NCBI GenBank assembly: GCA_040954595.2
Contig: CM082592.2
Span: 11,160,001-11,224,000 of the forward strand
From: Balanoglossus misakiensis
Lineage: Eukaryota; Hemichordata
DNA: 64,000 bases
Direction: 5' to 3'
Position numbers and translations under genes: made by a program. A model generated the notes under the pieces. It was not told the DNA's origin. It searched no databases and saw only the letters and a program-made list of their open reading frames with translations. Positions 39,292 to 49,632 of the stretch are shown here, piece by piece (position 1 is the stretch's first letter; every line of letters begins with the position of its first letter).

Positions 39292-42203
39292 GTAAAATTC
39301 AAGAGACACTTGAAACTCTGGTTTTTACATAATTATGCAACAGAAAAATCACTTTCTTGTGGAAAGTGGACTAATATTGTACAGCGCAAGGGAGCAAGCT
39401 TTTTGCTGTTCTTCTAAAAGCTCGACTCTTGCCGGAGTGTCACTGGCGCTGTGACCTCTAAGTTCATTGCAATGCCTCGTAGCACGTGTGAGTGTCAATA
39501 TAGCTGTAAATTTCTGCCTCTGTGTCTTTTTTTGTAGGAAGCATTTCAAGATAGCAAATATAGAATGGAACACAAGGGTGTTTTGACAGTTACAGGAGTC
39601 ATCATTTCCATAGTGAAGGAAATTTGGCTCGTAGACAATCCAGTATTTGGGCTTCCGGCAGGAGTTAGGTTCCACTACATTTTTAGCAGAGTGTTAGAAT
39701 AATATCAGTGACTGATCCAAAACATAGAAAGTTGCCAGTTGGGCATGTATGTGATTATTCCCATGTCATTTTGTAACAAAATAACAATACTGAGTAGATG
39801 TTGTCAACTCCCATACAATGTTTTACAAATCATTTTCATTGTTGATATTTACATGCTCATAGGAATATGTTAGGTACATGTACAAGTTTTCCCAGTCTCC
39901 CAGCATGTAAGCAGTACTATGATTGTCAGATCTTACTTTGAGCATTTGGGGGTTTATTTTCAGACATTCTGTGATTTTATTGATCGCCAGTTGTTTTTTT
40001 TCTGAGAGAGAAAGAGAATGAAAAGTGAAATGACTGTTGACTACACAAACTGTGAACATTAATAATGACCTAGGTGCAATACAAGCCAATGTATTGGCTG
40101 CCTGTTTTGTTTTGTTTTACTGAGAAATATAAATTTAGTTTACAGAATTGGTAAAGTAGAAATGAAAGAGAATACAATAATATTTTAGCTTTTTTTGTCT
40201 CGTTATGTCAAGTTACAGAGTTTAAGCTGCAAAGTGCAGTGCAGCATTGCATTACAGTTTTGTAAATTTTGAATAGTTTGTTATGCAAATTTTATGGTAA
40301 TCTGCAGGTCATGGGTCAAGAGGACCCCTATCTTCTGTGTAAATTAGATAAGACCCCCTGATCATTGCGATGTCGTGGAGGCTTTCTTCTGTACCCACCT
40401 CACCCACCCAGATGTAAATTGTAAAAGATGAATATAGAGAGATGAATAGCTCGCAAGGGAAAGAGGTTTGTGTCAATTCATTTTTCACAAAATGAGCGTG
40501 TACTTGATGGGGTAGAGGGGCAGACATGTCATTGGCATTTTGAATTGTATCATCATCAATGTGAAGACTGTTCAACCAAACTACAATGTAACCTTGTTTT
40601 CAGAGATATGTTGTGTTTAATAGGATGTCATCTGTTGCCCAAGTTGATCAATACCAAAAATGAGAATATTTGGTAGCAAGAAGAGGATTTAATATGGATA
40701 GCAAAATGGTAAATACCTGCCTGTGTTAAAACATATGATCATGGAAAACTCTAAATGTAGAAACTGTGTTATTGATTGCCCATCAGTTGGTTTTTCACAC
40801 ATTTTACCAAATAATGTAATTTAGTTATACCAACTGCTCAAGTAAGGTTAATTTTGGACTCTGCATAAGGTTGAATTTGTTTTCCCATTTGTCCGATTGA
40901 TCCTGAAATCAACACTATGTTAGGAAAGGAATTATGAAGCCTTGTGCACCACTATAAAGACGAGGTCAAAATTCTAGGAAAACTGGCAATAAGGAAAGAA
41001 ATCTTTTTCTTTGTGAGCATCTCAGATAGAAAAGTTTAGCATTTCGAAATAATGTGTGATAGTTTGAAAAGCCATGTACATTTGGTGTAGTTAGTTTGAT
41101 TGCCGCAGACACCAGTTCTCACACATAATTTCTGTTCCCATATCAATGTTTATGGCAACTTTGTACACGTTTTTTAACTCAAGGATATTTCTTGGTGGTC
41201 TTAATCTTTGAACAAATGAACAAAATTGCACAAAAAGTCATAGCATAGAAGTTTCTACTGTTACTGTACAATAGTTTGCTCATTCCACAAAACTCTGTAA
41301 TTGTGTGATTATTAATTTGTCTTTCATTGTTTATGCAATTCTATTTAACTGCTTGGTTGAGGAAGAAAGCTAGAACCATGACAACAAGTGACTAAAACTT
41401 TAATAGAAAATCTGAATCTTTCAGGTGTGGAAGAACCTAGTGTGTCGTAACTGAATCGGTTAGATTTTTCTCTTGGCTTTGAAACTCAGAAGTGGTGTTT
41501 TCTTTTAAAAGTACATCCAGTAAATGTTGCAAGAATCAAGTTTGTTTGAACAAAGTGGTTTCTCTAGTTTTTGTGTTGGAAGTTGATTTTCAGCGGCCTC
41601 CCCTACCTCAGAAAACGTAGAAGCCAGTTTACAGCCTTTAACCTCCAGACATGTTAAACAAACCTGACTGGCCTCCCATAATTGTCTGTTGTTTTCTCCA
41701 CAGTCAATAACTCAAGTTCCCTCTTAAAGAAATCGACATCCATTCTTTTCCCTCGCATGATATGCCCTCAAAATTTACCAGCATTCACAGTGTAGTATAA
41801 AGCCAGTCCAGATTGGGTTAAATGTGAGTTAATTTTTTCCATTTAAACTCTTCCCCGATATTTTAACCCTACCCCAGATCTTCCAACAGTCGCACACCAC
41901 CCCCACTGTATTGCATGCGATCCATAGATATTAGCCAGATTTACGTACATTTGGGCTGGTACCCATTTCATATCCATTGTGTGTAACCGACGCTATATAC
42001 TGTATTGTGGGTGACAGACAAAATGACCCCATCTATTTATAGAACTTTGTGTAAGTTAGTTCATACTTTTTTGCATAATTTGTTGATGAGGGAAAATTTG
42101 CCCCACTGGCAGGCTTTGACAGTTTACAGAGATATCCCTTTTTGTGGGCGAAGTTGGTAAAAGGTTGAAGATGAATTGATGTTATGATATATCTGTATAA
42201 ATG

Positions 42204-42221
42204 AATAAAATAAGGAATAAA
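42204..42221 (+). promoter_or_regulatory. Distal tandem AATAAA pair (OSBP long 3' UTR)
   Basis: Two overlapping-range hexamers, 42204-42209 and 42216-42221, 3.2 kb past the OSBP stop. Confidence 0.5.
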
Positions 42222-42361
42222 TTGTACCTAAATTTGTGGTAGCATTTCTTTAAGTGCGCCCTCTATTGGCCAAGGTTGACTGTAGAATAAAAGATAACTG
42301 TGCATTCAATCATGCACAAAAATCAACACAAAGAGATGCAAAAGTAGGTAACAAACTTCAA

Positions 42362-42367
42362 TTTATT
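42362..42367 (-). promoter_or_regulatory. Poly(A) signal of the zinc-finger gene
   Basis: AATAAA on the minus strand, 98 nt past the stop codon. Confidence 0.7.
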
Positions 42368-42464
42368 AGAGAGAGAGACAAGAGTTTGTTGAAAACCATA
42401 AAATAAAAAATAAACATTGAAAAACTAAGCACAGATTCACTGCATTGTAGATGCACAATTCAGT

Positions 42465-44911
42465 TCAAGATGAATCCTTCCCATCCTCATTTTCTTCTTC
42501 TGCCCCCTTAATATCATCATTTTCTTTCTTTATTTCTCCATCTTCACCCTTTCCTTCATCCACTACCTCCCCTACCTTCTTTGCATCATCTTCCCCCTCC
42601 CCCTTTGTTTCATCTACAACCTCCCCTTCATCAACCTCTTCCATCATAACATCTTCTGGCTTTAATTCCACTTCTTCTTGTTTTATTTCCACTTCTTTCT
42701 CCCCTCCACCTTCCTTCACCCCCTCTACATTGTCCTCCCCTCCAGATCCATCACCCTCCAGCCCCTCATCTGCCACAGTCTCCTCTTTCACTTCTACTCC
42801 CTCCATCTCCACGGCAACAACTTCAACACTATCCTGTTGTACAACTTGGCTTTCATCTTCACTCTTGCCTTCATTACCGCTTTGTTTTTCCTCCCCTTGT
42901 GTGTCATCATCGCTTTTTGTCATGGTTTCTGCTTTTTTCTTTATTTCTACATCCTTTTGCTTTTCCCCTTCTGTGCCATCATCAGTTTTTGTCAAGGTTT
43001 CTGCTTTTTTCTTTTTTTCTTCAGCTTTTCCCGACTTGTGTTTCTGGAGAGAAAAAAATATGATCAAGGCACTGTAAAGTTTATAAAAATTATCCCTGAT
43101 CTATGGGCCTTGTTGAAAAGCTTTAGAAGCTAAGCTGTTTCAAAGTTGAAATGAAGATTATGTTTATTTAACTCATCAGAGCATGGTACAACATGATATA
43201 GGCAATACATGTACATGTACATGAGCTGTCCGCCATATTGGAAATCAGGTTGCATTGTGGGTATTGGGGTAATCAATATCAAGGTGCTCACCCATACAGC
43301 TGTTTGGTGGTTCATGTGCCTGCAGTGCATATCCATGGCACGTTTTGTCTTACTGAACACCATGTCACACAGAGAGCAGTAGAAAGCTCTCACTATGTAC
43401 TTCTTTCCTGCGAATTTCAAAACAATTACATGTATAGAGATTATTATTGATGTCATGCATCCAACTTCTGATGAAATGCCATAATTTTGAAGTGATTCCA
43501 TTGAAACTGGGCACATACGCATACCTATTGGATACTTTGACACAATCTTTTTATCATCTGCTGTTATGTCTGTCCGTGGCCGCTTTCCTTTCACATTTTT
43601 CTTGTGACGATTGCCTACCAAATGTCTTAAGAAATCCTGTAGGAGTTGAAGGCAAAATGTTAGATCAAGTTCCAGCTGCACAGATATTCAGGGCCTGATA
43701 TGATAATGAAATACTGTGGATCCCTGATCAGTCACAGGTAATGGAGGGGCAAAATATAACCACCAGGACTTGGCCACGGTTTTCTAAGGTGAATCTTGGC
43801 AAAGGTACTGTGTGTACTAAAATAAACAACACAGCATTTATTTTACTTCTTTGAATTGTGTGTGAAATGTTGGAAAAAAAGACTTAATACATAAGGTAAC
43901 TTTGGTTTCTTACCTCTGCTTTCACATTCCATACATTACATTCAGCACAATAAAATTTGTCAGGCTGCAATAAAAAACAATGTGCTAAGAATTATGTTTC
44001 ATAGATGTTATAATATACATCCACACGTGGAAACTTTTTGGCAATCAGATTTATAAAAGCCTGATTCATGTCTGATAGTTCATTCCTCACCTGTGATTGT
44101 TTGCCTTTCTGTTCGTTGTTGCCAACATTTGCTGGTTTTCCAGATGCTTTGGTTTGTTGTTGTTGTTGTTGTTGTGATCCTTTGTTATGTTGTTTTTGTT
44201 GTTTATTTCCCTGTGGACCTTTTGGGGGCTCTCTTCCTTTGTTCCAGTTCTTTGATTTGCTCTCACTGGTGTCTTGTCTCAGTCTCTTGGAATCAGGTCC
44301 CCTTCTGTCTCCGTCCTTGCTTCTGCTTCTTTGCCAGCGCTGTTTACCTTTCTGCTGGACAAAACAGTGAAATGTTTCCATCTGTACAATTTCATTTCAG
44401 TGTTCATAGTCAAGTTATCACAAGCCAGATATTAACCATATTATATTTTAGGTATAAACATTTTTAAATGCATTATTCTATTTACCTGTGATGGTCTGTT
44501 GCCCCATGCATCACGCTTGCCTCTGAAGTGTTCATCCTGACGACCTCCATAACCTTTATAGCAATTGTCCATTCTGTTATACACTTCTTCTTCTTCCTGC
44601 AGACACCAACCACTTACAGTTGCACTTGCCTGTTGCCTTTGTTGGTAGAAGGGATTGTAATCCTGACTTTGCAATGACATCTGAGCCAGGAACGGCCGGT
44701 ATGTATTCCGCAGTTCTAGTTCAGCAGAGGGATTCAACAGACCCACTTTTTGCAAGGCAGACTGAATTTCTGGCAGAAGACGGTCAACACTCTGCCCAGT
44801 CTCCATCACTTTCATTGCTTGTATCACCAGGATCTCTGCCTGATTCACTAACAGTTTTGTTTGTAAGATGGTGGGGTCCTGACCCAGAAAATGTTGCACG
44901 TTAAAATCCAT
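42465..44911 (-). CDS. Two-zinc-finger (U1/matrin-type) protein with acidic tail, unassigned (6 exons, 515 aa)
   Basis: Exons: 44911-44486, 44354-44091, 43964-43914, 43636-43525, 43407-43292, 43043-42465; phases close exactly on 516 codons. I do not recognise the family. Residues 1-80 look alpha-helical (MDFNVQHFLGQDPTILQTK). Residues 143-230 are basic and low-complexity (Arg, Lys, Ser, Gln) with a run of seven Gln. Finger 1 has C236, C239, H252, H258; finger 2 has C295, C298, H312, H318. Both show C-x2-C-x12/13-H-x5-H spacing, as in U1-type and JAZ/ZNF346-type fingers, which commonly bind double-stranded RNA. The last 190 residues alternate Glu/Asp with Lys. Nuclear RNA or DNA binding is inferred. 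The start has good context (AAAATGG). The frame stays open 14 codons upstream, but a splice-acceptor-like sequence there argues for a UTR boundary. It is head to head with the PfpI-like gene. Confidence 0.8.
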
Positions 44912-45153
44912 TTTCTCTAAGTATTTTCTGGCAAAAACAAAATTATGGCACAAACAGGCAGCTCAAAGCAGCAGCCAATGGATTTGTGGAGAGGATTTGT
45001 TTGCATGTTATTTACTTCCTCAATCGATACGCCATCACAGTCATGTTAGAGAAACGTCTTACTCTCTCGTTTTTTTTTTCCGGGTATGACTTAGGGGGCA
45101 TGGTTCTGTTTTGTACAATTAGCCTAAAGGGTCTAACCTTGAGGATTTCCAAG
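44912..45153. promoter_or_regulatory. Compact bidirectional promoter (zinc finger / PfpI-like)
   Basis: Only 242 bp separate the two start codons. The + start lies in CAAGATGGCTGCC, a good YY1 initiator match; this element often overlaps the start codon of TATA-less housekeeping genes. Confidence 0.6.
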
Positions 45154-46403
45154 ATGGCTGCCCCCGTTACAAAGAAAGTCGGAATCCTGGTTGAGTTTAA
45201 TTACGAAGATTTGGAGGTAAGGAGAAACATTTACTTCGTTCGTGTACTCATGTCCTAAAATGAAGAAAGTTGCTTCTTTTTTGTGACGACTTTGAGTGTT
45301 GACTCCATTCAAGAAAGTACTACTGCACTTCCCGTAGATACGATCATGCGTTTGTTTTGAGATGGAAATTTCCGTGTTGAAGTGCTCATTGTCATCAATG
45401 TAATGTACATGTACTTTGTTGTGCAGTTATGGTATCCATTACTGAGGTTACGTGAAGAAGGCATGGAAACGATCACTATTGGGCCACAGAAGGACAAAGT
45501 TTATAATTCTAAGCACGGCTATCCATGCAAAGCTGATGTGGACATTGAAAGCATATCACCTGCTGTAAGTTAGTATATAGCCTGCCATTCTTACAATCAT
45601 GTGAACATATTCTTGGCATGGATTAGTGGCGAAGAAATTTGCGGATTTAACATAGCCATTTTTCCCATTGACTTTTCCAGGATCTTGATGCCTTAGTGAT
45701 TCCCGGTGGATGGGCACCAGATTACTGGAGAAGGGACAGGCGGTTTGTGGATTTAGTCAGGTGCATGTTTGAAGCAGGTATGTGCCATAGAGAGGCTAAA
45801 AGTACATGTACTACTGCTGCATGCTACACTCTTGCTGCAACTGCCTCTGCTTCGAGTACAACACACTACTACTGTTTTGATGTACATTTAATTATCAGTA
45901 GAGAGATGATCTCATCTTTGAATGTCTCCTTCTTTGTAGAGAAACCTGTGGCAGCACTTTGTCATGGACCGTGGCTTTTGATCTCAGCGAATGTTCTACG
46001 GGGTCGGCAAGCAACTTGTTTTCATTCCATTAAAGATGATGTGATCAATGCTGGGTAAGACATTATGAGTTTTCTATTGAGTGATAGTAGTAAAATGAAG
46101 GGGGCAAAATCATAGTGACGTCTTAATCAGGAACTATGTCATTACCAATGGCTTATTTTGTTTTTCATATTTTCCAAAATCCAGGGCTGAATATCAAGAT
46201 GCACCAGTAGTAGTAGATGGTAATTTGGTAAGTGTCAAACTCCAAAATCACTTGAAATCATCAGTCACCTTTGTTGACTCACAGTATTTGCATGATGTCA
46301 AATTTGACTTGTTGTATTTTCTACTTCACAGATAACATCAAGAGTGCCCGCAGACTTGCCGGAATTCTGTAAAGCCTTGCTCACACAACTTCACTTCTCA
46401 TAG
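45154..46403 (+). CDS. PfpI/DJ-1 superfamily protein (glutamine amidotransferase-like fold), 6 exons, 175 aa
   Basis: Exons: 45154-45216, 45427-45564, 45681-45777, 45940-46054, 46185-46227, 46332-46403; 176 codons with TAG. The protein aligns end to end with archaeal PfpI (about 166 residues). E18 in NYEDLE matches the PfpI active-site Glu. C107-H108 in ALCHGP is the nucleophile elbow, and residues 136-160 keep the PfpI C-terminal block (DDVINAG, VVVDGN, SRVPADL). Members act on small molecules or proteins in the cytosol (peptidase, glyoxalase or deglycase activity reported across the family); the substrate here is unknown. It is closer to the prokaryotic PfpI/YhbO type than to human PARK7. 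It has no signal peptide. Five introns show it is a resident nuclear gene, not contamination. Confidence 0.9.
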
Positions 46404-46966
46404 CACAGAATGCATCGCTACTGCATGTTTCTGTTCTCACTTTGCTTTCTTCTGCCATTGCAACTTTTGCCCGTTTGAATGTGACCAAGTGAAAAAACCT
46501 ATGACATTGTGACCAATGTTCAATAATGTGTCCAAATTCTACCAATATGGCCAACTTCTGTCACTGTGACCAATCCATGTCCAAGTGACCAACTTCTGCT
46601 GTGACCAACTTTTCGGTTCTTTTAGTGTGCTCTTTTAAATTCACCAGCAGAAAACCAGGTGTCAACTCACCTTTCATGCAAAACTACCTTGAAAATGTCT
46701 TTTCATGCAGCCATCTGTGTCAAATTCGTGATACAGGAAATCATACCACAAAAAAATTATATACATGGAAAGATGATATATGGCAGCTTCTTGTCAGAAA
46801 AATGAATATGAAGATTGTCAGTCATGTGAAATATGTGGTTACTTGTGGTTGGATAATTTGTGTTAGTCAATCATTAAAACTTAAACAGGACTGTTATCTA
46901 GGTACCTTAGAAAAAAACACTAGTACATGTACTTCACACAGTACTCGGAATTTGTTTATTAAACAA

Positions 46967-46972
46967 AATAAA
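46967..46972 (+). promoter_or_regulatory. Poly(A) signal of the PfpI-like gene
   Basis: AATAAA, 564 nt past the stop. Confidence 0.6.
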
Positions 46973-47170
46973 GTTGACAGTTTTATACTTGTTATAAAGA
47001 GACAAGTACACAACATGTATACTGTTAATTTTATTTATGTGATTAAAGTTTTATTTTTACTTTCTTTTATTGTGTTCATCTCTCATTGTTAACTTGGTCA
47101 TCACACTGCCATCACCCTGTAAAAACCACACAAAATCCTCCTTAAATACCCTGAATGTACATATAGAATT

Positions 47171-47176
47171 TTTATT
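47171..47176 (-). promoter_or_regulatory. Poly(A) signal of the serine dehydratase gene
   Basis: AATAAA on the minus strand, 120 nt past the stop. Confidence 0.65.
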
Positions 47177-47295
47177 TTAAATATATTTAGGCACCTGGAA
47201 ATTACAGATTACATCTATTTTTGTTACTTAAATTTGCATAAAAAGCTATCCGTTATTGACTTTCGACTGAGAAATGATCCCTGAGCCTTTCTCTC

Positions 47296-49133
47296 TCACA
47301 GTCCAAACTTTTCCTTCCACTGGAGAAGTTGCTTGAGACTGATGCTGCTGCCACCACAGACTACAACGACGACATTCTTCAAATCTGCTTTCAGTTTGCC
47401 TTCCTTCTGTAGTTTTGGAATGACGTTGCTATAGATACCAGCCAGGGCAGCACTGCAGGCAATTTCCACCATGATTCGATGATCATCTGAGTGATGCAAA
47501 AATGAGAGCATTTATTTTCTATGTCAAAACATTCAAGATATCAGAAAGGCTTTTCTATCAGAACTGAACCAACTGATCAAGTTACAGCTTTGTCATCTTT
47601 GCCACGGTCGCCCGACAAATCTTCATATATCATGCTTGAAATTCTGAAAAACTCAAGAACCATACCTAGGAATTTGAGACAGGCAGACACAGCTTCTTTG
47701 TCCTCGACAACCACGGAGTGGATTTTGTGTTTGCTGTAAAGCTCCAAACTTCTCTCACAAACACAGAGCGCCCCCAGACAGTGTGCAACACTGGAAAGAA
47801 GCAGCCACAAGATTACTAGTAATCAATTCATAATTTTCAATTTATAGGACCACAAAATGACAACTTAAGATGGCAAAATACCAACTGTATCTGAAGTTAC
47901 CTTGTTATGTCTGGCAGTGTTACCAAACGGCCAGCATTCACTGCTTGGTTGTAAGAATCGGCACCAATCGTTTCCATGGCCACCACTGGAACATCATTCC
48001 ATCCAGCTTCCCACAGACCCTGTACGATCCCACTTAACAGCCCACCACCACCAACTGATGTTATAATAAGGTCTGGTTTTTCTTTGAGATCCTCTTTCAG
48101 TTCCATCACAAGAGATTGGTGTCCTTCCCTGTGAGAAGAAATTTGACAGGTTACTGCCCTGGTCAATTTGTGTGTGAGAATATTATCGCCATCAGTGATA
48201 AACAGCACTTACCAAACATCAGGATGGTCAAATGGATGCACATACATGCATCCAGGTTCTTTTGCTAGTTCCAATCCTTTCTCATGTGCGTGATTCCAAA
48301 CCTGAAATACACAAAAGTAAAGATAGAATTCTGGCTGACATACGTCAGAGATCTTTTTTTTTTACTGTTGGGGTCTTTGTCATACACAAAGAAAGCAGCT
48401 AGTAGATAATGTTGGATCACTGAAAAAATGGGAACATCTACTAGTATATGATTGTAATGATCACCCCACAAGAGACTTTACCTGACCATGTACAACCACA
48501 TTAGCATTCAACTCTTCTTTCAGTCTTTCTGCTGTAAATTTGGGTGTGCTCTCCGGTACAATAATTGTGGATGGAATTCCCAGCTGTTGAGCAGCATATG
48601 CTGCAGCCACACCTGCATTCCCACCTGCCCAGAATTAATTTGCATAGAAACGTCAATTACAATCAGAAATATGTTGCTCTGTAGCAATACTTGATCTTTG
48701 TCAGCATGCAAAGTCACAGCTTCCTAGCAACAGTGATGGTCACAATTCTGTGTGACTAGATAAAGAAGTGCCTTACCTGAAGCACAGACAATATGTTTGC
48801 AACCATTTGCTTTGGCCTGTCAAATAAGAAAAACAAACATATTGTAACTTCTGAGTGCTTTTTGAACCACAGATCAATGTAAACCATTGGCCCAATCTTC
48901 TCTATATGCTGTCTATGAACGGTTGCAAATGTATCCATTAACCTCAAATGGCATTTACTAACCTTTTTGCAAAGATTACCAACTCCTCTAATTTTGAATG
49001 TGTATGTTGGTTGAAAATTTTCGCATTTCAAGTAGACTTTCAATCCAGTGAGTCCTGACAGTGGACGACTATGTATCAATGGTGTGTGAATATGCAATTG
49101 TATGTCATCCTCTGAAGTACTGCTACTTTCCAT
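47296..49133 (-). CDS. SDS: L-serine dehydratase / L-threonine deaminase (SDS/SDSL), 7 exons, 328 aa
   Basis: Exons: 49133-48963, 48816-48777, 48624-48482, 48301-48213, 48128-47901, 47790-47666, 47486-47296; 329 codons with TGA, equal to the 328 residues of human SDS. It is a fold-type II PLP enzyme that deaminates serine to pyruvate and threonine to 2-oxobutyrate in the cytosol. The PLP-binding lysine is K47 in TFKIRG. SGGNAG and the tetraglycine loop SVGGGGLL grip the cofactor, and CGGSSISL near the C-terminus closes the site. The usual SGSFKIRG before the lysine reads TYTFKIRG here, so the substrate-binding serine is replaced. EGHQS, AMETIGA and LPDITS blocks also match SDS. The start has good context (ACC before ATGG). 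It shares a promoter interval with the first UNC93 gene. Confidence 0.93.
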
Positions 49134-49632
49134 GGTTTAAAAAATACTGGAAGAGAGATAATAAAGGGAACCGATGATACTCGGATCGGGGATACCCTTG
49201 CGCAAAAGATTTGCGCAGTTGGAAGGTGTTTATTTACGAGGGGGCGTTGGCACATTTATTCACAAACAGATTACACTGTCCACATATTATCTGATATTAT
49301 TGGAGTGCGTTCATGGCCTAAAAGGACCAAACTGGAAATTTTCAATGGAGATGAAAAGATCGCATGATGACAGATACTGATAAAAGGAGAAAAGTCGCAG
49401 TCTGGCCGATCGCGCGGCGGAATCCCCACGCGCGTCGCCGGGTATATTGCAATGCGCAAAAATTCTGCGTGGATTACACAATCTTGTAAAGTCACATGAC
49501 TTCAGTCACATGATATTGAGTTTGAGGGCTTTCCTCATGATCATATGACAGTACTGAGAGCTGCTGGCGAAGACGTCCAGATTTTGTCAAGAATTTTCGT
49601 ATTTTCAGAGCCGTAAAGTGACATTTACCACA
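49134..49632. promoter_or_regulatory. Bidirectional promoter (serine dehydratase / UNC93A-like 1)
   Basis: 499 bp between start codons, with a short CpG-rich patch (about 49395-49445). Two copies of GTCACATGA, an E-box of the MITF/TFE (M-box) type, occur at 49491-49499 and 49505-49513. Confidence 0.55.

Larger units (their letters stand above)
39001..42464. other. OSBP 3' UTR / convergent intergenic region
   Basis: 3.4 kb between the OSBP stop and the stop of the convergent zinc-finger gene. A proximal AATAAA lies at 39286-39291. A distal pair at 42204-42209 and 42216-42221 would give a 3.2-kb 3' UTR. The opposing gene's signal (TTTATT on +) is at 42362-42367, so the two transcripts would end about 150 bp apart. 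A CTCF-like motif on the minus strand (42254-42269) sits exactly between them. No other gene is seen. Confidence 0.6.
46404..47295. other. Convergent 3' region (PfpI-like / dehydratase)
   Basis: About 0.9 kb between facing stop codons. It holds AATAAA for the + gene at 46967-46972 and AATAAA on the minus strand at 47171-47176 for the dehydratase. A cluster of TGACCAA repeats lies just after the PfpI stop (about 46480-46612). No gene seen; the 163-codon open frame over this stretch is low-complexity 3' UTR. Confidence 0.65.

Noticed and set aside
42451-43077. 208-codon Ser/Phe-rich open frame on the + strand
   Set aside because: It is the antisense shadow of the Glu/Lys-rich last exon of the zinc-finger gene; the minus strand has exact splice phase and a poly(A) signal.
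44068-44467. Cys/Val-rich open frames on the + strand
   Set aside because: Antisense to the Gln/Lys-rich exon 2 of the zinc-finger gene; the (TTG)n runs are the polyglutamine codons read backwards.
44912-44953. Upstream extension (14 codons) of the zinc-finger protein
   Set aside because: The open frame crosses a TTTTTGCCAG acceptor-like sequence, and the extension adds no recognisable element; the ATG at 44911 has the better context.
49618-49632. Five-codon N-terminal extension of UNC93A copy 1
   Set aside because: It would start at GTG, which is not expected in an animal mRNA; the ATG at 49633 has a strong context.
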